Source: Rhodospirillales bacterium (GTDB lineage: Bacteria; Pseudomonadota; Alphaproteobacteria; Micavibrionales; UBA1664). From it: a stretch of 64,000 nucleotides of DNA. Below, in pieces: positions 1 through 7,335 of the stretch. A program made the position numbers and the translations under genes. The stretch spans positions 1,860,001-1,924,000 of the forward strand of contig CP060260.1 of the NCBI GenBank assembly GCA_023898805.1, given 5' to 3'. The notes under the pieces were generated by a model. The model ran no database searches and was not told where the DNA came from. It saw only the letters and a list, made by a program, of their open reading frames with translations. Numbering within the stretch: the first letter of the stretch is position 1; each line of letters starts with the position of its first letter.

Positions 1-538
1 GGTCCAGCACCGGCATGGCGGGCGAGATGACGGGCACGTCGCGCACCATCTCGGCGATGACCATGGGTTCGCCAGTCATGGTTTTGGACAGGATGTCCTT
101 GATGTGGACCGTGCCGATGACGTCGTCCAGCGTATCGCGGTAAACCGGCAGGCGTGAAAACTGGCGTTGTGAAAGCAGCGCAAGCACGTCCTCCGCCGGC
201 GTATTGACCTCGATCCCCACGATGTCGGCGCGCGGCACCATGACGTCGAAGGCGCGCATGTCCTTGAGCTTGAGGACGTTGGAGATCAGCAGCCTTTGGT
301 GCAGGGCGGTTTTTTCCGCCTCGGCGTCGATATGGTCCTCGGAAATGACTTCGGCGATCGCTTCCTTGAACGCGCGGTCCTTCTGCGACCCGAACAGGAA
401 GCGCATCATACGCATGAAAAAGCCGGTATCCGGCGTATGCTGCTGGACGCGAGGGACGGGCAGGGCCGGCTGTGCCCGTGCCTTATGCGCGTCTTCGCCG
501 CTTTCCCCAGCGGCCGAAACGGTATCGTGTGAATCCAT
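1..538 (-). CDS. corC: CorC/HlyC-family CBS-domain protein (partial, runs off left edge)
   Basis: The minus-strand frame opens with ATG at 538 and stays open to the window edge, giving about 179 N-terminal residues; the C-terminus is missing. After a polar, Pro/Gln-rich leader of about 45 residues the protein has a cytoplasmic helical segment with an LKDMRAFDVMVPR stretch. It then shows the start of a CBS pair (VLALLSQRQFSRLPVYRD, then GTVHIKDIL). This is the CorC/YbeX arrangement, a protein linked to Mg/Co efflux or ribosome homeostasis. It sits 7 bp downstream of ybeY, matching the widespread phoH-ybeY-corC order, so all three are probably one transcript. The transporter-associated C-terminal domain lies outside the window and could not be checked. 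Confidence 0.85.
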   Translation of the reverse strand, partial: MDSHDTVSAAGESGEDAHKARAQPALPVPRVQQHTPDTGFFMRMMRFLFGSQKDRAFKEAIAEVISEDHIDAEAEKTALHQRLLISNVLKLKDMRAFDVMVPRADIVGIEVNTPAEDVLALLSQRQFSRLPVYRDTLDDVIGTVHIKDILSKTMTGEPMVIAEMVRDVPVISPAMPVLD

Positions 539-545
539 GACGGCC

Positions 546-1019
546 TTAATCTAGCGCCCTTGCGCCCGATTGATAAGGGTCTTTGATGCCGATCCGTGCC
601 AGCAATTCGGTTTCCAGATTTTCCATCACCTGCGCTTCGGCTTCGGTTTCGTGGTCGTACCCCAAAAGGTGCAGGGAACCGTGCAGGATCAGATGCGCCA
701 GATGGTCGTCCACGGGAATACCCATTTCCTCGGCCTCGCGCGTCACGGTTTCATGGGCCAGAATCACGTCGCCCAGGTGCGTGATGCCGGTTTCGTCCGC
801 GTCACCGTCCGGAAAGGACAGCACGTTGGTCGGCTTGTCCTTGCCGCGCCACGCCAGATTCAGGCCTTGCACCATGGCGTCGTCGCTGAAGATATAGCTG
901 ACATGCCCGGACGCACGCCCTTCAAGAAGCCCGGCGATGCGCGCCACCGATGTTTTCAGGCGCGGCGCCCGCGCCCATAAAGGGCTTTCGCGTACGACGT
1001 CGAAAACGAACTCAGGCAT
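546..1019 (-). CDS. ybeY: Endoribonuclease YbeY (rRNA maturation)
   Basis: A 157-residue zinc-dependent single-strand RNase that acts in 16S rRNA 3' maturation and 70S quality control. The zinc site is complete: HGSLHLLGYDH gives the H-x3-H-x5-H motif (about H113, H117, H123). The family motif RGKDKPTNVLSFP is also present (about 58-70). I chose the ATG at 1019 (MPEFVFDVV) because it matches the usual family N-terminus and overlaps the phoH stop by only 8 bp; the frame stays open to an ATG at 1061. It follows phoH and precedes corC, as in most proteobacteria. Confidence 0.95.
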   Translation of the reverse strand: MPEFVFDVVRESPLWARAPRLKTSVARIAGLLEGRASGHVSYIFSDDAMVQGLNLAWRGKDKPTNVLSFPDGDADETGITHLGDVILAHETVTREAEEMGIPVDDHLAHLILHGSLHLLGYDHETEAEAQVMENLETELLARIGIKDPYQSGARALD

Positions 1020-1983
1020 CGGGCGATTTGGCATGGGCCGAGCGGGTGCGGTCATAGGCATCGACGATCTTGCCCACCAGCTTGTGGCGCACCACGTCGC
1101 GGTTGGTGAAGGTGATGATGCCGATCTCGTCGATCCCGGAAAGCACGTTTACGGCTTCTTTCAGGCCGGAAATCTGGCCGGGTGGCAAATCGGTCTGGCT
1201 GGGGTCGCCGGTAATGATCATGCGCGAGTTTTCGCCCAGCCGCGTCAGCACCATTTTCATCTGCATCGAACTGGTGTTCTGCGCCTCGTCCACCAGAACG
1301 ACCGCGTTGCTCAGCGTCCGTCCGCGCATAAAGGCCAGCGGCGCGATTTCGATCGCGCCCGATTCAATCGCGCGCGCCACGCGTTCGGGCGGCAGCATGT
1401 CGTACAGCGCGTCGTAAAGCGGACGTAGATACGGATCGACCTTTTCCTTCATGTCACCCGGCAGGAAGCCAAGCCGTTCCCCGGCCTCGACGGCGGGGCG
1501 GGTCAGGATGATGCGGTCGATCGCCCCGGCCTCCAGCTGCGCCGCGGCGTAGGCGGTGGCCAGATAGGTCTTGCCGGTCCCCGCGGGGCCGATGCCGAAC
1601 ACCAGCTCCTTCGATTGAATGGCGCGGATGTAGTCGCTTTGCTTTGGCGTTTTGGCGACCACGGTTTTTTTACGCGTGGCGATGGCCGCTGCCGCGTTGT
1701 CGGCATCGCCGCCATGGCGGATGACCGCGATCACGTCATGCGTGTCGAAATCGCGTTGCCGCGCGATGTCCAGCAAGGCCTTGATCGCAAGCTCGGCATC
1801 CTGCACGGCGGCGGCGGGGCCGGTGATGCGGAACAACGAACTTTCGTCGCGGATGACGACGCCGAACGCCTGCTCCAACTCGCTGATATGCGCGTGGTGC
1901 GGCCCGGCCAGCATGCGCGCCAGCCGCGTCGTGCCGACATCAAGCGTAAGGGTGGAGTTCTTTTTTTGTGTCACTATACCCAA
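1012..1983 (-). CDS. phoH: PhoH-like ATPase (YbeZ)
   Basis: A 323-residue cytoplasmic P-loop ATPase of the PhoH/YbeZ family, thought to work with YbeY on RNA or ribosomes. The N-terminal third resembles a small KH-like RNA-binding region. Walker A is GPAGTGKT (about 132-139) and Walker B is VVLVDEAQN (about 228-236), followed by the conserved ITGDPSQTDLP segment. Length is typical for the family. The end overlaps the ybeY start, which implies translational coupling. A gap of about 50 bp, AT-rich compared with its surroundings, separates it from the asparaginase-like gene upstream; that gap could hold a promoter, but I see no convincing one. Confidence 0.95.
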   Translation of the reverse strand: MGIVTQKKNSTLTLDVGTTRLARMLAGPHHAHISELEQAFGVVIRDESSLFRITGPAAAVQDAELAIKALLDIARQRDFDTHDVIAVIRHGGDADNAAAAIATRKKTVVAKTPKQSDYIRAIQSKELVFGIGPAGTGKTYLATAYAAAQLEAGAIDRIILTRPAVEAGERLGFLPGDMKEKVDPYLRPLYDALYDMLPPERVARAIESGAIEIAPLAFMRGRTLSNAVVLVDEAQNTSSMQMKMVLTRLGENSRMIITGDPSQTDLPPGQISGLKEAVNVLSGIDEIGIITFTNRDVVRHKLVGKIVDAYDRTRSAHAKSPDA

Positions 1984-2032
1984 TTATACACGAAAACCCT
2001 TTGAAAAAACAAAGAAAAATCCAGCCACTGCT

Positions 2033-2536
2033 TTAGTCTTTGTTATCTTGAAGGAACAGTGATTTAAGGCGGTCCTTTTTTACGGTCAGCGGGTCGAGTA
2101 CGCGTCCGTGCATGATCAGGTAAAGCCCGGGTGGAAGGGTTTGCGCGGCGATGATCGCGCCGCCCATGTTGAATGCCGCGTCGGAATCGACGAACCGCCC
2201 CGGCAGCATGGCGCCGGTGAACACGATGGTCTTGCCGCTGATGCCGTCCAGCGCCTGTGCGCTTTTCGTTACCGTGTCGGTGCCGTGCGTGACCACGATT
2301 CTGGGACAGGGCTCGCCCCTGATTTTTCCGTTCAACAACGCACGGTCCTGATCGTCGAGGTCCAGAGAGTCCTTTTTGACCAGCGATTCAATCACGATGC
2401 GCGCGCTGACATTCGCGGCTTCAAGAATTTTCGGCGCGCGCGGTTCGTTGACGATATAGCTGGAGTGATCGTAGCTATAAATGTCCTTATCGATGGTTCC
2501 GCCCATGGCGAAAACTTTGATATCGTAATCCGTCAT
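2033..2536 (-). CDS. Single-domain asparaginase-like protein
   Basis: A 167-residue protein matching only the N-terminal catalytic domain of L-asparaginase. It has the first signature (AMGGTIDK, near residue 10) and the second (VTHGTDT, near residue 80), which carry the two catalytic threonines, followed by VFTGAMLP. Classical enzymes have about 320-350 residues with a C-terminal domain that completes the active site; here the protein ends soon after a VLDPLTVKKDR stretch. I chose the ATG at 2536 because its ATGA overlaps the miaB stop, implying translational coupling. Short asparaginase-domain proteins are known in proteobacteria, so this is probably a true subfamily and not a truncation. 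Substrate is unproven. Confidence 0.8.
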   Translation of the reverse strand: MTDYDIKVFAMGGTIDKDIYSYDHSSYIVNEPRAPKILEAANVSARIVIESLVKKDSLDLDDQDRALLNGKIRGEPCPRIVVTHGTDTVTKSAQALDGISGKTIVFTGAMLPGRFVDSDAAFNMGGAIIAAQTLPPGLYLIMHGRVLDPLTVKKDRLKSLFLQDNKD

Positions 2537-3870
2537 CCTGTGGCTCTTTCCCTGATTTCGACGCACCCTTTAAGCGAGTTGATATTGGCGTCCTCCACCG
2601 TCACGTCGACGACATGCCCGGCAAGACGGGCGGGCGCGTCGACATGGATGCCCTGATTATACGGCGTGCGGCCATACATTTGGCCCGCCCGGTCTGTGGG
2701 GTTTTCCAGCAACACGGGCAAGACGCGCCCGATCAGCGATCGGTTGAATTCCAGACGCTGCGCGTTCAAAAGGTCCTGCAATCGCGCCAGACGCTCGGTC
2801 TTGACGTCCTCGCGCACCAGCCCGCCCATCGTGGCGGCGGGCGTGCCGGGCCGGGCCGAGTATTTGAAGCTGTAAGCTGACGCGAAACCGACCGCGCGTA
2901 CAAGCGCCATGGTCTGATCGAACTGCGCCTCGTTTTCGCCGGGAAAACCGACGATGAAGTCGGATGAAAACGCGATGTCGGGCCGCAGCTTGCGCAGCCT
3001 TGCGATGATGTCCAGATAATCGCGCGCCGTGTGTTTGCGGTTCATCGCGTGCAGCACCGCGTCCGACCCGGATTGCACCGGCAGATGCACATAGGGCATG
3101 ACGCGGGGCAGGGCATGCGCCTCGTAAAGCCGTTCGTGCATGTCACGCGGGTGTGATGTCATGTAACGCCACTGCGCGATCTCCGGCACCGCCTCGTGCA
3201 ACTGGAACAGCAGATCGCCCAGGCTTTCACCGTTCGCGCCGTGCCAGGCATTGACGTTTTGGCCCAAAAGCGTGATGTCGCGCACGCCCTGATCGGCCAG
3301 ATGCCGTGCCTCGGCCAAAATCGCGTCGGCCCCGCGCGAATATTCCGCCCCGCGCGTATACGGCACGACACAGAATGTGCAGAATTTATCGCACCCCTCC
3401 TGCACCGAAAGAAAGGCGCTGGGGCCCTGCGCGCCCGGCGCGGGCATGTGGTCGAACTTGGCCTCGGCCGGGAAATCGGTGTTCACGACCCGCGCCGCGC
3501 CCGCCGCGATCATCATTTCCGGCAGGCGGTGATAGGTTTGCGGCCCGAACACCATGTCCACGTACGGCGCGCGCCTTGCGATGAATTCGCCCTCCGCCTG
3601 CGCAACGCATCCCGCGACCGCCAGTATCGTCTTTTCGCCGCGCGCTTCTCGCGCCTCTTTATGCGCGCGCATCCGGCCAAGGTCGGAAAAAACCTTGTCC
3701 GTCGCCTTTTCACGGATATGACAGGTATTCAGGATGACCATATCGGCATCGTCCGCCGCTTCCGCCGGTACATAGCCCAAAGGCGCCAGCACGTCGGTCA
3801 TGCGCCGGCTGTCATATTCGTTCATCTGACAGCCGTAAGTCTTGATGAATACGGTCTTGGTTTTGCCCAT
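2533..3870 (-). CDS. miaB: tRNA-2-methylthio-N6-dimethylallyladenosine synthase MiaB
   Basis: A 445-residue radical-SAM methylthiotransferase that adds the 2-methylthio group to i6A37 of tRNAs reading UNN codons. The N-terminal UPF0004 domain supplies three cluster cysteines (KTYGCQMNEYDS, LNTCHIREKA, AVAGCVAQ). The radical-SAM triad is CDKFCTFC. The C-terminal part, with its DAPARLAGHVVDVTVED stretch, looks like a TRAM RNA-binding domain. The ATG at 3870 (MGKTKTVFIKTYGC) was chosen over one at 3894 because AAGGGC lies just before it. It heads a minus-strand run with the asparaginase gene, phoH, ybeY and corC, and is divergent from the dehydrogenase gene 62 bp away. Confidence 0.96.
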   Translation of the reverse strand: MGKTKTVFIKTYGCQMNEYDSRRMTDVLAPLGYVPAEAADDADMVILNTCHIREKATDKVFSDLGRMRAHKEAREARGEKTILAVAGCVAQAEGEFIARRAPYVDMVFGPQTYHRLPEMMIAAGAARVVNTDFPAEAKFDHMPAPGAQGPSAFLSVQEGCDKFCTFCVVPYTRGAEYSRGADAILAEARHLADQGVRDITLLGQNVNAWHGANGESLGDLLFQLHEAVPEIAQWRYMTSHPRDMHERLYEAHALPRVMPYVHLPVQSGSDAVLHAMNRKHTARDYLDIIARLRKLRPDIAFSSDFIVGFPGENEAQFDQTMALVRAVGFASAYSFKYSARPGTPAATMGGLVREDVKTERLARLQDLLNAQRLEFNRSLIGRVLPVLLENPTDRAGQMYGRTPYNQGIHVDAPARLAGHVVDVTVEDANINSLKGCVEIRERATG

Positions 3871-3932
3871 GTCGCCCTTATACAGGGAAATCACGTTGCG
3901 CAGGCAAGCGAAAACCGATACCCGTATCGGTC

Positions 3933-4883
3933 ATGCCCACGTCCCCGCGCGCCATCCTTGCCCTCGCGTCCTTGCTGCCGCCGGAAATGAAGCGGCTCGA
4001 CGACCGGTTTCGCGTCGTGCGCCTGTACAATGAACCCGACCCGGAAAAAACGTTGCAGGCCGTGCGCAACGACGTGGTCGGTATTTTGTCCACGGCGGGC
4101 GGGCATCCCGTGCGCCGTCCGTTGATCGAAGCCTTGCCGAATCTGGAAATCATCACCCAGTTCGGGGTGGGGGTGGACAATATCGACCTTGATGCCGCAC
4201 GCGAACGCGGGATCGCCGTCACCAACACCCCCGATGTGCTGACCGACGACACCGCCGATATTGCCGTGGCGCTGCTTCTGGCGCTCAGCCGCCGGATCTG
4301 CGAGGCGGACATGTTCGTGCGCGTCGGTAAATGGTCGGGCGGACCGATGCCGCTGGGGACGACCCCGAAGGGCAAAACGGCGGGCATCGTCGGGTTGGGC
4401 CGCATTGGTCGGGCCATCGCCAAAAGGCTGACCGCCTTTGACATGCGCATCGCCTATCATGGGCGCAAGCGGAAGCCTGACCTGGCCTGGTCATTCTATA
4501 ACGATCTGGAATCGCTGGCAAAAGACGCGGACTATCTGATCTGCGCGGTGCCGGGCGGGCCGGATACATACCACATGGTCAATGACCGGGTGCTGGCCGC
4601 CTTGGGACCGAAAGGGTACTTGATCAATATCGCCCGCGGCTCGGTGGTCGATCAGGATGCGCTGGTCGCGGCGCTTTCCGCCAAAACGATCGCCGGGGCG
4701 GGGCTGGACGTGTTCGCGAACGAACCCGCCGTTCCCGATACGCTCAAGACCATGGACAATGTCGTGCTGCTGCCGCATATCGGCTCGGCCACTCTTGAAA
4801 CGCGCACCATCATGGGCGAAATCGTCCTCGCCAATCTGGACGCGTATTTCTCTGGTAAACCGCTTATAACACCGGTAAATTGA
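3933..4883 (+). CDS. D-isomer-specific 2-hydroxyacid dehydrogenase (glyoxylate/hydroxypyruvate reductase-like)
   Basis: A 316-residue NAD(P)-dependent dehydrogenase. The Rossmann motif GLGRIGRAIAKRL lies near 150-162. The catalytic Arg is in the INIARGSVVDQDAL block, the Glu in ANEPAVP and the His in LLPHIGSAT, so the Arg-Glu-His triad is complete. The residues after the Rossmann strand (AYHGRKRKPD) include Arg/Lys where NADP-dependent enzymes bind the 2'-phosphate, which suggests NADPH and a glyoxylate/hydroxypyruvate reductase role; that is inference. It is divergent from miaB and followed 37 bp later by a secreted protein gene. Confidence 0.9.
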   Translation: MPTSPRAILALASLLPPEMKRLDDRFRVVRLYNEPDPEKTLQAVRNDVVGILSTAGGHPVRRPLIEALPNLEIITQFGVGVDNIDLDAARERGIAVTNTPDVLTDDTADIAVALLLALSRRICEADMFVRVGKWSGGPMPLGTTPKGKTAGIVGLGRIGRAIAKRLTAFDMRIAYHGRKRKPDLAWSFYNDLESLAKDADYLICAVPGGPDTYHMVNDRVLAALGPKGYLINIARGSVVDQDALVAALSAKTIAGAGLDVFANEPAVPDTLKTMDNVVLLPHIGSATLETRTIMGEIVLANLDAYFSGKPLITPVN

Positions 4884-4920
4884 CGGCCGGACTTATCCTC
4901 TGACCTTATCGGGAACCTCC

Positions 4921-5583
4921 ATGCGCCTTTTACTGATTGCCCTGACCGCCGCCCTGATGTGCGGCGCGACCGCCGCCCGTGCGTCCGATGTCTGTTACGA
5001 TATGTCCTCGCTGGAGGCGGAGCAGGGCCTGCGCATCCATACCGAGCTGATGATCATCGCCCTCAACTGCCAGCATCTGGAAGGGACGGGCGTCGCCCTG
5101 AACCACCAGTACGAGGATTTCACGCGCCGGCACTTGCGCCTGATCGAGGCTTACGAGGAAGCCATGCGCCGCGTCTTCCGAACCGAGGGCAAGAGCGACG
5201 GCGAAGCCGAATTGAACAATTTCCGCACCATGCTGGCCAACCACATCGCGAACGAGGCCGTCCGCCTCCAGCCCAACGTATTCTGCCGCGCCTATTCGAA
5301 CCGCATCGCGCAGGCGAACGCGATGTCCGAGGACCAGTTCCGCCGCTGGGCGCAAACCGTGTTCCCGACCTATCCGATCACCCATCGCATCTGCCCCGGC
5401 GTCAATCCGCCGACGCAGGCCGCGCCGGTGGCCAGCCGCGATCTGGCCAAGCCGATCATCAAGACCCATGCCAACATGATGCCACAGGAAGCCGTGCCGA
5501 CAGCGGCGGGCCCCGAACAGATGTCCGCGCAACACGAAATTGCCGATCCGCATGACGGCACGCCGATGCAGCAGGGCTACTGA
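4921..5583 (+). CDS. Secreted protein of unknown function
   Basis: A 220-residue protein I do not recognise. It starts with a clear signal peptide (about residues 1-21, LLLIALTAALMCGATAARAS), so it is probably periplasmic. The mature part is largely alpha-helical and carries four cysteines (in DVCYD, LNCQHL, VFCRAY and HRICPG) that could form two disulfides. It has a charged helix in the middle and ends in a Pro/Ala-rich, low-complexity tail of about 50 residues. It lies 37 bp after the dehydrogenase gene, so co-transcription is possible. Nothing in the sequence fixes a function. Confidence 0.75.
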   Translation: MRLLLIALTAALMCGATAARASDVCYDMSSLEAEQGLRIHTELMIIALNCQHLEGTGVALNHQYEDFTRRHLRLIEAYEEAMRRVFRTEGKSDGEAELNNFRTMLANHIANEAVRLQPNVFCRAYSNRIAQANAMSEDQFRRWAQTVFPTYPITHRICPGVNPPTQAAPVASRDLAKPIIKTHANMMPQEAVPTAAGPEQMSAQHEIADPHDGTPMQQGY

Positions 5584-5665
5584 CGCTCGAGCCTTTTCTG
5601 GCCTGGCTTCCTTAGCCAAAGCATACCGGCACCATACCGGCGTTATCCGGAATCGGCTCACAGCT

Positions 5666-5674
5666 TTATCCACA
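5666..5674 (+). promoter_or_regulatory. Perfect DnaA-box match
   Basis: TTATCCACA, the consensus DnaA box, sits in the 190-bp gap upstream of the permease gene (start 5774). It is one of four such boxes in intergenic sequence of this window (others at 7235, 7259, 22628). A single box may be coincidental; the match itself is exact. Confidence 0.5.
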
Positions 5675-5773
5675 TAAAACGCGTACCAAGTCGCCATTGC
5701 CCCTTGGCAGGGCCGATCTCTCATGGTCCATTCATCCGGATTGTAAGGGAATTCAAGCATTTCAGGGGGCAAT

Positions 5774-7177
5774 ATGAAATTCGGACAGCTTTGGGCCAAA
5801 AAACCGCTAAAGCCGGAGGGCGAGGAAACAGGGCTGCGCCGTTGCCTGTCCGTCCTTGATCTGACGCTGCTTGGCATCGGCGCGATCATCGGCACCGGGA
5901 TCTTCGTCCTGACCGGCCACGCCGCCGCGACACAGGCTGGCCCGGCGGTCATTCTGTCCTTCGTGGTGGCGGGGTTGGCCTGCGCCTTTGCCGCGCTGGC
6001 CTATGCCGAACTGGCGTCCTCGGTCGGCGGGGTTGGCTCGGCCTATGGGTATTCCTACGCGGCCTTCGGCGAATTGCTGGCATGGATCATCGGCTGGGAT
6101 CTGATTCTGGAATACGGGGTTTCGGTCGCGGCCGTGGCCAATGGCTGGTCCGGCTATTTCGCGACCGCGCTTTCCGCCATCGGCCTGCCGATACCCGAGG
6201 AATTGACCAAGGGACCGGCGGCGGGCGGGTTGATCAACCTGCCGGCTGTGGGCATCATCCTGGCCTTGATGGTCATGCTGATCGTCGGGGTCAAGCAATC
6301 CGCGCGCCTCAACACCGGCATGGTTTTCGTGAAACTGCTGACCATCACGGTCTTCATCGCGGTGGCGCTGTTCAACATCCATCCCGAAAACTGGACGCCC
6401 TTCATGCCCTTCGGCTGGTTCCATACGCAGGCGGACGGGACGACGGTGGGGGTGCTGGCCGGGGCTAGTCTGGTCTTCTTCGCCTATGTCGGCTTCGACG
6501 CCGTGTCCACGGCGGTGGAGGAGGCGCGCGATCCCCAGCGCGACGTCCCGCGCGGCATCATCTGGTCGTTGGGTTTCTGTACCCTGATTTACATCGTGGT
6601 TTCGGGCCTGTTGACCGGCATCGTCCATTATTCGACCCTGAACGTTTCCAGCCCCGTCGCCTACGCGTTACAGCAAATCGGCATCAACTGGGCCGCGGCG
6701 CTGGTCGCGACCGGGGTGATAACCGGGCTGACCACGGTGATGCTGGTGTTGTATTACGCGCTCACCCGCATCATTCTGGGCATGGCCAGGGATGGTCTTC
6801 TGCCCCCGTTCTTTGCCGGAGTGAACGAAAAAACCCACACCCCCGTCCGCAACACCGTCCTGTGCGGCGTAATCATGGCCGTGGGTGCGGGTCTGATCCC
6901 GCTGGGCGTGCTGGCCGAACTGGTCAATATCGGCACGCTCGCGGCCTTTGTGATGGTCTGTATCGGGGTCATCGTCCTGCGCCGGACCCAGCCCGATCTG
7001 TCGCGCCCGTTCAAGGTGCCGGGCGGCATTGTTTTGCCGGTTATGGGGGTCCTGTCCTGTGGAGCGTTGATCGCCTTCCTGCCGCTGGTCACCCATATTC
7101 GTTTCGTGCTTTGGCTGGCGGTCGGGCTGCTGATTTACTTCGGCTATTCGATGCGCCACAGCAAGTTAAAATATTGA
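5774..7177 (+). CDS. APC-family amino acid permease
   Basis: A 467-residue integral inner-membrane transporter with about 12 predicted helices, of the cationic amino acid transporter/YfnA type in the amino acid-polyamine-organocation superfamily. The first helix carries the family signature GIGAIIGTGIFVLTG (about residues 37-51), which lines the substrate site. A later helix has the FFAYVGFDAVSTAVEE motif typical of this subfamily. The start has a strong ribosome site (AGGGGGC) 4 bp before ATG. Substrate cannot be read from sequence. The downstream hairpin at 7233-7269 has no T-run, so it is a poor terminator. Confidence 0.9.
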   Translation: MKFGQLWAKKPLKPEGEETGLRRCLSVLDLTLLGIGAIIGTGIFVLTGHAAATQAGPAVILSFVVAGLACAFAALAYAELASSVGGVGSAYGYSYAAFGELLAWIIGWDLILEYGVSVAAVANGWSGYFATALSAIGLPIPEELTKGPAAGGLINLPAVGIILALMVMLIVGVKQSARLNTGMVFVKLLTITVFIAVALFNIHPENWTPFMPFGWFHTQADGTTVGVLAGASLVFFAYVGFDAVSTAVEEARDPQRDVPRGIIWSLGFCTLIYIVVSGLLTGIVHYSTLNVSSPVAYALQQIGINWAAALVATGVITGLTTVMLVLYYALTRIILGMARDGLLPPFFAGVNEKTHTPVRNTVLCGVIMAVGAGLIPLGVLAELVNIGTLAAFVMVCIGVIVLRRTQPDLSRPFKVPGGIVLPVMGVLSCGALIAFLPLVTHIRFVLWLAVGLLIYFGYSMRHSKLKY

Positions 7178-7232
7178 TTTAATAAAATCATATAATTCAT
7201 TGTTTTATATAATTTTAATTGGCATATAAACA

Positions 7233-7288
7233 GCTTATTCACAAGCCCGGCTTTTGCTTGTGGATAAGCCGAATCGGTCCTTTGATTC
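7233..7288. promoter_or_regulatory. Inverted pair of DnaA boxes with two GANTC sites
   Basis: Two 14-bp arms, GCTTATTCACAAGC (7233-7246) and GCTTGTGGATAAGC (7256-7269), form an inverted repeat with one mismatch and a 9-bp spacer. Each arm contains a DnaA box: TTATTCACA at 7235-7243 on plus and TTATCCACA at 7259-7267 on minus. Two GANTC sites, the CcrM methylation motif of alphaproteobacteria, follow at 7271-7275 and 7284-7288. An AT-rich stretch (about 7166-7230) lies upstream. The layout suggests cell-cycle control of the gene starting at 7336/7348. A hairpin role in the RNA is possible, but there is no T-run. Confidence 0.6.
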
Positions 7289-7335
7289 GCTAAAATTAAC
7301 CTTCTAAGGTCGTCCCCATCATCTACAAAAAGAGA

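Noticed and set aside
7166..7270. A replication origin
   Set aside because: Only two DnaA boxes and one AT-rich stretch, with no dnaA, parAB, hemE or gidA nearby; a promoter role is simpler.
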